Made by a program: the position numbers and the translations under genes | The notes under the pieces: generated by a model | Database searches by the model: none | What the model was told of the DNA's origin: nothing | What the model saw: the letters and a program-made list of their open reading frames with translations, nothing else | Assembly: GCA_022842745.1 (NCBI GenBank) | Contig: JALHPA010000172.1 | Location: 1-6,365, forward strand | DNA: 6,365 nucleotides | Direction of reading: 5' to 3' | DNA from: Pirellulales bacterium | GTDB taxonomy: Bacteria > Planctomycetota > Planctomycetia > Pirellulales > JALHPA01 | Shown: piece after piece, positions 1 to 6,365 of the stretch | Layout: every line of letters starts with the position of its first letter | How positions within the stretch are numbered: the first letter of the stretch is position 1

Positions 1-3000
1 ACTTGGCCCGCTCCGCCTCGTGCATTTCGTGCCGCTTCAGCTTGAACTCCTGCGCCTTTTCCAACGCCCCCTTCGCGGCCGGCAGATTGTTCAAGCTCCG
101 CTCCGCAAACGCCAGGTGCACGTACTTCATCGCGGTCGGCGCCAATACCGCGTCCGCGAAATCCGCCCGCGCTTTCTCCGCGTCTCCCATCGCAAGGTAC
201 ACCGTTCCCCGGGTGTCCAGCAAGTCGGAGGTTGGACCGAGAATCTTCATCGCGTCGTTGACCATCCGGATCGCCTCGTCCGTGTTCTTGTTTTGGAACG
301 CCAGAATAAATGCCAGGTTGTTCCATAGCATCGCTTTTTGCTCGGGAACCAGTTCCTTCCGCGCCAGCAACTGCCGATACTGCTGCTCGCACTTGTCCAG
401 GCTCCCCTTCAATTCAAACACCTCCGCCGCCATGCTCTTGACTTGCACCGAATCGGGGTCCGCCTCGATCGCCGACTTGTACCACTTGCCCAATTGGTCG
501 AAATGCTTCGGCTGCCGATCCTCGCGGGCACGCAACACCTGCAATCCCATCGCCAGTTTCGCCAGCGGCGGCACGTCCGCCCCGGCCCCCTCCAGCACCG
601 CCAAGGCCTCATCCAAACCGCGGTAGAATCCCAAGAATCGCGCCAGCCACAGCCGCCCCTGCGGATCGTAGTTCACATACTCGCGGTACAGCTTTTCCGC
701 CTCGTCGTACTGCTCCAACACCTCCAACAGCATCGCCGTCTCGCGTAGATCCCCCACTTTTTCCGCCGGAACCGGGCGCTTGCCCAGCCCCCGCAACAGC
801 ATGTCCACCCCCTCCTTGCTCCGCCCTTGCTTGACCAGCACCGTGGCCCGCACCTTGTTCGTCGCGCTGTCCCCCGGCTGAAGCTGGTCGTACCGATCCA
901 GCCATCCTGGGACCTCCGCCACACCGCCGTTCCGCAACAGCATGTCCGTGTACCACAAGTAGTACATCGCCGGCACGTTCTTCTGCGTCAGAACATTCAG
1001 CATCATCTCGTTGGCCTTCGTCCACTGCCCCGCCCGTTCGTACAGACGCGCCAAATTCACCTGCTCCGCCGTCTGCAAAGGCTGCCGGGTTTGCAGCTCC
1101 TCCAACATCGTGATCGCCCTCCGCATGCACGACGGCTCCTTCCGATTGGCCAACAGGCCGATATGCAGCATCAAATCCGCCGTCGATACCTCCGCCACGT
1201 CCGTCTTTGCGGACAGAATCTTCTCCGCCTCCAAGAATCGCGTCCAACTCCCCTCGGCCGCCAGAATCACCGCCTGCGCCCGCCGCGCCCACTCGACCGT
1301 CTCCTTGGCGTTGGCTTCCGTCGAGGTCGGTCCCTCCTTGAGCAACCGGTCCAACAGCGGCGGCGCTTTCTCAAACAAATTGTTCCGCATGAAATACGCC
1401 GCCAACATCTGGTTGGCCGCCAGACTCTTCGGCTCCGCCGCCACGACCCGCGCGTACGCCGCCTCCGCCTTCTCCAAATCGCGCATGATCTCGTACGCCT
1501 GTCCCAGCACAAAATCCTTCTTATCGGTCGACATGCGCACGCCGATCTCGTCGGCGGCCAGTTTCGCCTCGTCCATTTTCTGGGCCGAAACCAGCGTATT
1601 TACCAATAGCAGCCACCCGTCCGCCAAATTCGGATCGGTCTGCGTCGCGATCCGCAACGCGGCTTCGGCCTCCGTCAGCTTGTTGAGCTGCCGGAGCGCC
1701 CGCCCATACCGCAAGTGCTCCGCCGCGGGAGCGTCCTCCGCCGGTTTGAGCCGCGCCAACAATCCTTCCGCCCGCTCGTTATCCTTGTTGCGAATCGCGA
1801 TTCCCAACTGGGTCCATTCCGACCCTCCCGCCGATCCGCCCAATTGATCGAACACCCCCCGCGCTTCGTCGTCCCGTCCGGACGCCGCCAGCATTTCCGC
1901 CAGCTGCCGCATCTTGGCCGCATCCAACGGCCCCAGCTTCAGTGCCGCTTGCAGTCCGGCGATCATGCCATTCGTATCGTTCTCAAAGGCGCAGACTTCC
2001 ACCAACAGCTTGTGCGGCTCCTGCCATTCCGGTCGTTCCTTGGTCAACTGCACCAACAGCTTTCGCGCCTCCGCGATCCACCCCTTCTCCGTCGCGTCAA
2101 GCTGCAGCTTCTCGGTCGGCTGCGGCGACTTTTTTCGCTGCGAATTGCGCGTGGCGCTAATCCGCCAGGCCGCCTCGGCGATCTTCACCTGCGAGCTCTC
2201 CGCCCCCAGCGTCTTGCCCAACTCCTGCGAAATCCTCCGCATCGAGTCGATGTCCCCCGCGTCCCGCGCGATTTCAAACAGCGCCGCCCGCGACTGAATA
2301 TCCTTCGCGTTCGCGTCCGCCAGCGATCGCAGCACCCGCGTTGCGTCGTCCCGCTCGTTGCGCCGCAGGTACTCGTTGGCCACCGCCTGCAAAAAAGAGT
2401 ACTGCTCGTCCGGTTTGAGCTTCTCCAGCCGCTTCTCCAGCGCCGCCAGCTTGGCTTTCGCCTCCTCCCCGCCCAGCCGGCCAATCAGCGACGCTTGCAA
2501 GATCCGCATCGGCAACCCCTCGCGAACGCCCTCGGGCGCCGTCTCCAGCAGCTCCGCGGCCTGCTTCAACCCCTGCTCGCCGTTCAATTGCGCCTCGAAG
2601 TTCAATAGCGCCGTCCACGCCGCCACGTCCGTCGGGGCTTTGTCGCGGGCAACCACCAGCACCGCCCGCGCCTGGTCGATCTGTCCCTTCCGCACCAGCA
2701 CCTCGGCCTCGAACACCGCCTTGCCCGTCTCCGTCACCCCCTTCGAGTTCTGCAGCGCCGCCACCATCGCGTCCACTTTGGACCAATCCTGCTGCTCCCG
2801 CGGCAGCCGCATCTGCTCGGCCATTCGGAACCGCAGCAACGGCGACCACAACTGCGGAATCTGCATCGTCTGCACCGGGCCCAATTGCTGGGCCAATTGC
2901 TCGTATTCCTTTTGCGCTTCGGAGTATTTGCCCGACGACGCCAACGAGGCCGCCGCGCTCAGCCGCGCCTCCAGCGTCGCATTGTTCGAGCTAGACACCC

Positions 3001-4288
3001 TGCGAAACACGTCCAGCGCCCGGTCCGGCTGCCCCATCGCCTCGTAGCTCTTCCCCACCAGCATGTCGATCTGCGTGCAATGCACCGGGCTGTCCGCCAG
3101 CCGTTCCCGCGCTTGCTGCAGCTTGTCGACCGCCTCCAGCCACTTTCGCTCGTTGAACAGAATCTTCCCCTCGCACAGGTCCAACAGCGGCGGCGAGAAA
3201 TCCGCCTCCTTCATCAGGGCCAGCGTCTTCCGCGCGCCGGCCGCGTCCTTATCCTGGTGCTGCAAGTCGAACAACAGCGCCAGCAACGTCTGGCTTTCGG
3301 GAAGCTGATCCAATCCATCCCGCAATACTTTCTTTGCCCCTGCCGAATCTCCCTTCCGCACCTCCACGATCGCCAGGCCGCGAATGATCATTTCATCCTT
3401 CGGATAGAGTTTCAAACCGTCCCTGAGCAGCTCCAGGGCCTTGTCGATCTCCTGCTTCGCCAGCGCCCGCTCCGCCAGCGGCAACAGCACTTCGGCGGCA
3501 TGGGGATTGAGCTCGCTGGCCCGATCCAGGGATTGGTCCGCCTTGGCCTCGTCGTTATGCACCTTCCAATAGCGGTACCGGGCCAGATGCGCCAAATAAT
3601 CCTTGCCATTCACTTCGACCATCTTCTCGATGGCAGCGTCGGCCCGCTCCGTGTCGTGTTCCTGATCCCGCAGCAGCTTCGCCAGTAGCACGTAGGCGTC
3701 GACCTTCTTGGGCGCTTTCGCCTTGGGGCCGAATTCCTTCGTCGCGTCGTCGTAGCCGACCAGCTCCTTCACCACCTGCGAGGCTTTCGCGAACTTGCCG
3801 GTGGCGTTGTACACCGCCGCCAGCTTGAGATCCAATTCGGCGTCGTGGTGCCCGGCTTTTTCCAGCAATTCCGCGTGCTTGATCGCGTCCGACAGCGCCC
3901 CCACCGTAACCGTGAATTCAAATAGCTTGCGCCGTAAATCGGTCAGGTCGGGGTACTCCCGCACCACCGCTTCCATCGCCTGAAACGCCGCCCCTTTCTT
4001 CCGCCTCCCCGCCCCTGGCTGCTCCGCGACTTCCAGATACAAAAGCGCCATCTGCTCCATCGCGTCCTTCCGCTGCGCCGATTCCGGATTGTCGTCGTGC
4101 TTCAAATAGCGGTCGTAAAGCTGGATTGCCTCCGTCAGCTTTCTATCCTCGCGCGCCTCCTGCGCCTGATCCAATAGCCCCCCAGCGTGCCGCGCTACCT
4201 GGTACCCGTGCAAAAAATGCACGCTCACTCCCAACACCAGAAACACCGTCAACAGAATCACCGCCAGCTTGATGTTCAGACGCTTCAT
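1..4288 (-). CDS. Giant membrane-anchored TPR-repeat protein (3' end beyond window)
   Basis: The frame from ATG at 4288 is open for 1,429 codons to the left edge; I read every triplet and found no stop, so the C-terminus is missing. An in-frame TGA lies two codons upstream (4295-4297), so no longer start exists. Residues about 9-27 (AVILLTVFLVLGVSVHFLH) form one transmembrane helix after a short basic N-terminus. No lipobox Cys is present, so this is an inner-membrane anchor with the rest probably periplasmic. The remainder is alpha-solenoid with many TPR-like units of about 34 residues, for example around 37-70, 264-297, 298-331, 855-890 and 1354-1415. Clear units have the A-G-A/P spacing of the family (for example LYLAMGDAEKARADF-like at 1364-1377). 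A basic, Gln/Pro-containing linker near 710-730 (RNSQRKKSPQ) may separate two solenoid halves. TPRs bind proteins; no catalytic motif is visible. It is divergent from the polysaccharide exporter, which suggests but does not prove a role in export or envelope assembly. It resembles PrsT-like TPR proteins of exopolysaccharide loci only in general architecture. Confidence 0.93.
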   Translation of the reverse strand, partial: MKRLNIKLAVILLTVFLVLGVSVHFLHGYQVARHAGGLLDQAQEAREDRKLTEAIQLYDRYLKHDDNPESAQRKDAMEQMALLYLEVAEQPGAGRRKKGAAFQAMEAVVREYPDLTDLRRKLFEFTVTVGALSDAIKHAELLEKAGHHDAELDLKLAAVYNATGKFAKASQVVKELVGYDDATKEFGPKAKAPKKVDAYVLLAKLLRDQEHDTERADAAIEKMVEVNGKDYLAHLARYRYWKVHNDEAKADQSLDRASELNPHAAEVLLPLAERALAKQEIDKALELLRDGLKLYPKDEMIIRGLAIVEVRKGDSAGAKKVLRDGLDQLPESQTLLALLFDLQHQDKDAAGARKTLALMKEADFSPPLLDLCEGKILFNERKWLEAVDKLQQARERLADSPVHCTQIDMLVGKSYEAMGQPDRALDVFRRVSSSNNATLEARLSAAASLASSGKYSEAQKEYEQLAQQLGPVQTMQIPQLWSPLLRFRMAEQMRLPREQQDWSKVDAMVAALQNSKGVTETGKAVFEAEVLVRKGQIDQARAVLVVARDKAPTDVAAWTALLNFEAQLNGEQGLKQAAELLETAPEGVREGLPMRILQASLIGRLGGEEAKAKLAALEKRLEKLKPDEQYSFLQAVANEYLRRNERDDATRVLRSLADANAKDIQSRAALFEIARDAGDIDSMRRISQELGKTLGAESSQVKIAEAAWRISATRNSQRKKSPQPTEKLQLDATEKGWIAEARKLLVQLTKERPEWQEPHKLLVEVCAFENDTNGMIAGLQAALKLGPLDAAKMRQLAEMLAASGRDDEARGVFDQLGGSAGGSEWTQLGIAIRNKDNERAEGLLARLKPAEDAPAAEHLRYGRALRQLNKLTEAEAALRIATQTDPNLADGWLLLVNTLVSAQKMDEAKLAADEIGVRMSTDKKDFVLGQAYEIMRDLEKAEAAYARVVAAEPKSLAANQMLAAYFMRNNLFEKAPPLLDRLLKEGPTSTEANAKETVEWARRAQAVILAAEGSWTRFLEAEKILSAKTDVAEVSTADLMLHIGLLANRKEPSCMRRAITMLEELQTRQPLQTAEQVNLARLYERAGQWTKANEMMLNVLTQKNVPAMYYLWYTDMLLRNGGVAEVPGWLDRYDQLQPGDSATNKVRATVLVKQGRSKEGVDMLLRGLGKRPVPAEKVGDLRETAMLLEVLEQYDEAEKLYREYVNYDPQGRLWLARFLGFYRGLDEALAVLEGAGADVPPLAKLAMGLQVLRAREDRQPKHFDQLGKWYKSAIEADPDSVQVKSMAAEVFELKGSLDKCEQQYRQLLARKELVPEQKAMLWNNLAFILAFQNKNTDEAIRMVNDAMKILGPTSDLLDTRGTVYLAMGDAEKARADFADAVLAPTAMKYVHLAFAERSLNNLPAAKGALEKAQEFKLKRHEMHEAERAK

Positions 4289-4438
4289 CGTCGCTCATCC
4301 CGTGGGTCAAATATTTTCCTAGCCTTCCCCTACGGCCCGCAAACCCGCCGGTTCGCGCGGGCATCGCCTCCCGCCCAGTCGCTCGATACGATCCCGCACC
4401 CAGGCCCTTTCGCGCATGCGCCCTTCCGCTGTGGAAAA

Positions 4439-4519
4439 CTCCGGCTCCAACTCCCGGAGATCTCCTCCCGCCCGACGGCGGCTGCCTTCCTCAGAAGCTG
4501 CCTCCCCAAGAACTGGGGA
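4439..4519 (-). repeat. Inverted repeats within the inferred TPR leader
   Basis: Three short perfect inverted repeats lie inside the predicted leader of the TPR mRNA. CTCCGG (4439-4444) pairs with CCGGAG (4454-4459) across 9 nt. GGAGATCTCC (4456-4465) is a 10-bp palindrome that overlaps the previous right arm, so those two structures exclude each other. TCCCCA (4503-4508) pairs with TGGGGA (4514-4519) across 5 nt. No riboswitch class is recognised. Such short GC-rich stems arise easily by chance at this base composition. Confidence 0.25.
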
Positions 4520-4595
4520 ATCGTCTCGACCGCAAAAAACTCGTTCCTGCTCCCCGCCGTCCACTGCCAACCTGCTGACCGCTCGGCAAGCCTTC

Positions 4596-4623
4596 ATTCT
4601 ATTTGACTCCCAAGGGTCGTCAA
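4596..4623 (-). promoter_or_regulatory. Sigma70-like promoter reading toward the TPR gene
   Basis: On the minus strand the -35 hexamer is TTGACG (plus 4618-4623) and the -10 hexamer is TAGAAT (plus 4596-4601), with a 16-bp spacer. Each hexamer matches five of six bases of the sigma70 consensus, which is the best match I found in the intergenic region. Transcription would start near 4589-4590 and give the TPR mRNA a leader of about 300 nt. An ATG at 4597 overlaps the -10 element, so it cannot be the start of a protein made from this promoter. Planctomycete promoters are poorly defined, so activity is inferred from consensus only. Confidence 0.5.
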
Positions 4624-4639
4624 CGAGCCAGACCTCGTT
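4622..4639. promoter_or_regulatory. Dyad AACGAG-N6-CTCGTT abutting the -35 (possible operator)
   Basis: A perfect 6-bp inverted repeat, AACGAG at 4622-4627 and CTCGTT at 4634-4639, spans 18 bp. It overlaps the leftward promoter's -35 hexamer by two bases, a position typical of an activator or repressor half-site pair. A 6-bp dyad with a short spacer is expected about once by chance in a region this size, so the location, not the match itself, is the argument. No regulator gene is visible in the window. Confidence 0.3.
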
Positions 4640-4649
4640 CCCCCCAGGA

Positions 4650-4675
4650 CCAAGTTGGCAATTGGGGCAACTTGG
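4650..4675. promoter_or_regulatory. 8-bp dyad CCAAGTTG-N10-CAACTTGG (operator or hairpin)
   Basis: CCAAGTTG at 4650-4657 is perfectly inverted as CAACTTGG at 4668-4675, with a 10-nt centre that itself holds the palindrome CAATTG (4659-4664). It is the longest perfect inverted repeat I found in the intergenic region. Its centre lies 32 bp, about three helical turns, from the centre of the 4622-4639 dyad, so a protein bound at each would sit on the same face of the DNA. It lies upstream of the leftward promoter and about 140 bp before the export gene's start, so it could serve either gene. No T-run follows on either strand, which argues against an intrinsic terminator. Confidence 0.4.
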
Positions 4676-4803
4676 GATAGCCTGCGCGAAAATGACGGCG
4701 CTTCCCCTCAACTCCCCGCCCGACCTTGCCGATTATTGGGTCTGTGACGCTTGGAGAAAGTCTGCCGGCCGGCGGCTGCTTTCTTCTACGCGAGAATTCC
4801 GCC

Positions 4804-4814
4804 GGGGTTTCCCC
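4804..4814 (+). promoter_or_regulatory. GGGG-TTT-CCCC stem just before the export gene start
   Basis: GGGG (4804-4807) and CCCC (4811-4814) flank a 3-nt TTT and end two bases before the ATG at 4817. No AGGAG-type Shine-Dalgarno site lies at the usual distance. The start therefore rests on the ATG and on the signal peptide that follows it, not on a ribosome binding site. The small stem could limit translation initiation, but this is inference. Many planctomycete genes lack a clear Shine-Dalgarno site, so its absence does not count against the start. Confidence 0.3.
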
Positions 4815-4816
4815 AC

Positions 4817-5941
4817 ATGACCATTTTCTTCCTCGCCAATCCGATCCCGCGCAGGCAACGTCCTCGCGACTTGGCCCGCGCCTGGCCCCTGGCGATCGCG
4901 CTGATCATCCTGATCGGATCGAACGGCTGCGGAACGATCGCCTCTCGCCCTCCCACTCCCTCCGAGTTTGTCTCCTTGGAAGGGCCTCCTGAACATCCCG
5001 TGGGACGCGAGCTGGATATGGTCTCCCTCCCCGCCTACACCATCGAACCCCCCGATGTCCTCACCATCGAGGCCTTGCGCATCGTCCCCAAGTCCCCCTT
5101 CCGAATCCGGCCCCTCGACACCCTCCAAATCGACGTCGAAGGCACTTCCCTCGATCAACCGATCCGCGGACCGCACCTTGTCGAGCCAGGCGGAACCGTC
5201 AACCTCGGGCCAGGATACGGCCGCGTCAAAGTCAGCAACCTCTCGCTCGAGGAGGCCCGCGACGCCGTCGAGCTCCACCTCCGCCGCACGCTTCGCGACC
5301 CCCAGGTCTCGATCACCCTCTCCGAGTCCGCCGGCCTGCAACAGGTCACCGGCCAGCACATTGTCTCGCCGGACGGCTACGTCAACCTCGGCACCTACGG
5401 GCAGGTATTCGTTACCGGCCTCACCGTCGAGGGCGCCCGCGCCGCCATCGAGGAGCATCTTGCGAAGTATCTCGAAGAACCGAAGGTCTCCGTCGACGTA
5501 TTTTCGTTCAACAGCAAGGTCTACTACGTGGTCACGGAGGGGGGCGGCAACGGCGACAACATCAATCGCTTCCCCGTCACCGGCAACGAGACCGTCCTCA
5601 CCGCCATCACCCAGGTCAACGGCCTCTCCCAGTTGTCCAGCAAGAACATTTGGATCGCTCGACCCGCCCCCGATGGCGCCGCTTGCGATCAAATCCTCCC
5701 CGTCAACTGGAACGATATCGTCCGCGGGGCGGACACCTCGACCAATTACCAGGTCCTTCCCGGCGATCGGATCTTCATCGAGTCCGACCACTGGATTGCC
5801 GCCAACACCACCCTCAATAAGATCACCGCGCCGTTCGAGCGGGTGCTGGGCTTCGTCCTCCTGGGCGCCAACACCACCCAAACGTTGCAACGCTTCCCTG
5901 GCGGTCTCCAGGGGACCGGCTTCGGGAACCAGGGATTCTAA
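4817..5941 (+). CDS. Polysaccharide export outer-membrane lipoprotein (Wza/OPX family)
   Basis: This 374-residue protein should form the outer-membrane channel that exports an exo- or capsular polysaccharide; its length matches E. coli Wza (about 380). It begins with a lipoprotein signal: a basic n-region (RRQRPRD, 12-18), a hydrophobic core at about 23-34, and IGSNGC with Cys38 as the predicted lipidated residue. Residues about 74-120 include YTIEPPD and a second RPLDTLQI, as at the start of Poly_export domains. Two tandem Poly_export-like repeats follow, 122-168 (VEPGGTVNLG...PQVSITL) and 183-228 (VSPDGYVNLG...PKVSVDV). An SLBB-like segment runs from about 233 to 282 (KVYYVV...IWIARP), and YQVLPGDRIFI (311-321) is the family's closing strand. 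A helix near 334-352 (NKITAPFERVLGFVLLGAN) lies where Wza has its membrane-spanning C-terminal helix. I chose ATG 4817 over an in-frame TTG at 4751 because it places the signal peptide normally. No Wzc-type partner is in the window. Confidence 0.93.
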   Translation: MTIFFLANPIPRRQRPRDLARAWPLAIALIILIGSNGCGTIASRPPTPSEFVSLEGPPEHPVGRELDMVSLPAYTIEPPDVLTIEALRIVPKSPFRIRPLDTLQIDVEGTSLDQPIRGPHLVEPGGTVNLGPGYGRVKVSNLSLEEARDAVELHLRRTLRDPQVSITLSESAGLQQVTGQHIVSPDGYVNLGTYGQVFVTGLTVEGARAAIEEHLAKYLEEPKVSVDVFSFNSKVYYVVTEGGGNGDNINRFPVTGNETVLTAITQVNGLSQLSSKNIWIARPAPDGAACDQILPVNWNDIVRGADTSTNYQVLPGDRIFIESDHWIAANTTLNKITAPFERVLGFVLLGANTTQTLQRFPGGLQGTGFGNQGF

Positions 5942-5962
5942 CCTGACAGTCCTGCTGGGATA

Positions 5963-6001
5963 ACCGAGCTGCCACCCCTCGGTCCGTTCTCAAACCGAGA
6001 A
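5963..6001 (+). terminator. Competing hairpins after the export gene (possible attenuator or terminator)
   Basis: CTCGGT at 5978-5983 is the exact inverse of ACCGAG at both 5963-5968 and 5994-5999. It can therefore form one of two mutually exclusive 6-bp stems, with loops of 9 and 10 nt. A third stem, TTCTC (5987-5991) with GAGAA (5997-6001), competes with the second. The cluster starts about 20 bp after the TAA at 5939-5941. No T-run follows any stem, so a standard intrinsic terminator is not supported. A processing site, weak attenuator or operator are alternatives. Confidence 0.3.
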
Positions 6002-6032
6002 TACTTGACTAGGGTCCAATTACAGAGCTTTC

Positions 6033-6037
6033 GAGGA
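6033..6037 (+). promoter_or_regulatory. Shine-Dalgarno GAGGA for the secreted-protein gene
   Basis: GAGGA lies 9 nt before the ATG at 6047. It is the clearest ribosome binding site in the window and supports that start, in contrast to the export gene, which lacks one. Confidence 0.5.
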
Positions 6038-6046
6038 ATCGCCGCC

Positions 6047-6365
6047 ATGTGGAATGCCGTTCGAGTCGCCGCTTGTTCGCTGGCCGCCGGTTGGGCCGCC
6101 GCCCAGGTGCAATTCACCTCCGCCAGCCACCACGAACCGCTTTGCGTGGACGGCGTCTGCGTCCCCAATCGCGTCACCAACGGCTACTACCCCACCCGCT
6201 GGCGCCCCTGGCCCTTGAACGCCGCTCCCAAAAAGGATAACGGCCTCGAGGAACCGATTCGCCTCCCCACCAACGAGCCGCCGAAAGCCACCGCCGAAGT
6301 CGAAATGCCCGCCCAGCCGCGCGCCCCCGGCCCGGCCGCGCCCCCACCCACGGACGGCGCTCCCC
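6047..6365 (+). CDS. Small secreted proline-rich protein with GYYPTRWRPWP motif (3' end beyond window)
   Basis: The frame is open for 106 codons from ATG 6047 to the right edge, after a good GAGGA site. Residues 1-19 read as a Sec signal peptide (MWNAVRVAACSLAAGWAAA), with likely cleavage near Ala19-Gln20. The mature part has a close cysteine pair (C33 and C38, CVDGVC), which could form a disulfide outside the cytoplasm, and then NGYYPTRWRPWP at 45-56. I recall similar YYPT-WR-WP stretches in planctomycete hypothetical secreted proteins; this is memory, not a search result. From about residue 70 the sequence becomes rich in Pro, Ala and Glu, as in a disordered linker. The gene follows the export lipoprotein by 105 bp on the same strand and may share its transcript. 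The function is unknown; a surface or matrix protein is one guess. Confidence 0.75.
   Translation, partial: MWNAVRVAACSLAAGWAAAQVQFTSASHHEPLCVDGVCVPNRVTNGYYPTRWRPWPLNAAPKKDNGLEEPIRLPTNEPPKATAEVEMPAQPRAPGPAAPPPTDGAP

Larger units (their letters stand above)
4289..4816. other. Divergent intergenic region, 528 bp, no convincing gene
   Basis: This gap separates the divergent starts of the TPR gene (minus) and the export lipoprotein (plus). It contains a leftward sigma70-like promoter, two dyads and several small inverted repeats, listed separately. The only AT-rich patch near the TPR start is AAATATTT at 4309-4316, about 20 bp upstream of that ATG. It has no well-placed -35 partner, so I do not call it a promoter. 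Open frames cross the region on both strands (for example minus 4319-4711 and plus 4416-4820). They have no recognisable domain, rely on TTG or poorly placed starts, and read as low-complexity Arg/Glu/Gly or Ser/Pro/Arg text, so I treat them as non-coding. I saw no good promoter for the plus-strand gene. Confidence 0.7.

Noticed and set aside
1715..2608. Plus-strand frame of 297 codons, with several similar ones, opposite the TPR gene
   Set aside because: They are Arg/Leu/Gln-rich antisense shadows of a continuous TPR coding frame and lack any domain pattern.
4319..4711. Minus-strand open frame of 130 codons ending 30 bp before the TPR start
   Set aside because: It depends on a TTG start. 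The internal ATG at 4597 overlaps the predicted -10 element, although a GGGAG lies 9 nt before it. The product is Arg/Glu/Gly-rich with no recognisable domain. A real small gene is not excluded; conservation in relatives would decide.
4751..4816. TTG at 4751 as an upstream start for the export lipoprotein
   Set aside because: It would add 22 residues ahead of an already complete lipoprotein signal peptide, and an ATG at 4817 gives a normal n-region.
4733..5890. Long minus-strand frame (385 codons) opposite the export gene
   Set aside because: It is a Gly/Asp/Glu/Val-rich shadow produced by the codon bias of the real plus-strand OPX gene, which has clear domain motifs.
4968..5963. Plus-strand frame of 331 codons rich in Ser, Pro and Arg
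   Set aside because: It overlaps the export gene in another frame and has the Ser/Pro/Arg composition of an out-of-frame reading of GC-rich sequence.
6005..6033. TTGACT at 6005-6010 as a -35 element for the secreted-protein gene
   Set aside because: No acceptable -10 hexamer lies 16-18 bp downstream; the bases there (6027-6034) are GC-mixed and overlap the Shine-Dalgarno site.
1..6365. CRISPR arrays, tRNA or rRNA genes, insertion sequences, attachment sites
   Set aside because: I saw no regularly spaced direct repeats, tRNA-like cloverleaf, rRNA-like sequence, transposase frame or terminal inverted repeats with target duplications.

Overview
The window looks like a chromosomal segment of a high-GC Gram-negative bacterium, most likely a member of the Planctomycetota. 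That placement is an inference. It rests on the pairing of a very large membrane-anchored TPR protein with a Wza/OPX-type polysaccharide export lipoprotein, on weak use of Shine-Dalgarno sites, and on a small secreted protein with a GYYPTRWRPWP stretch that resembles a motif I associate with planctomycete hypothetical proteins. No 16S or other marker gene is present, so the lineage cannot be proven here.

Layout. (1) Positions 1-4288, minus strand: one uninterrupted frame of 1,429 codons that runs off the left edge. It encodes an N-terminally anchored TPR-repeat protein. I checked every in-frame triplet and found no stop. (2) Positions 4289-4816: a 528-bp intergenic region between divergent genes. 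It holds a good sigma70-like promoter firing leftward (TTGACG, 16 bp, TAGAAT), two dyads just upstream of it, and an inferred leader of about 300 nt with small inverted repeats. No convincing gene was found there. (3) Positions 4817-5941, plus strand: a complete 374-residue outer-membrane polysaccharide export lipoprotein with a signal peptide and lipobox, two tandem Poly_export-like repeats, an SLBB-like segment and a C-terminal helix. (4) Positions 5942-6046: a short gap in which a single CTCGGT can pair with either of two flanking ACCGAG copies. (5) Positions 6047-6365, plus strand: the start of a small secreted, proline-rich protein of unknown function, cut by the right edge.

How the genes may work together (inference): the export lipoprotein would form the outer-membrane channel for an exopolysaccharide. 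The divergent TPR protein sits in the inner membrane with its repeats probably in the periplasm, where it could act as a scaffold or assembly factor for that export or envelope machinery. The small secreted protein may be co-transcribed with the exporter. No glycosyltransferase, Wzc/Wzx/Wzy or exosortase gene lies in the window, so the polymer and pathway type cannot be named. The region is not a clearly new system. The points most worth following are the giant TPR partner, the dyad-flanked promoter it appears to use, and the secreted WRPWP-motif protein.
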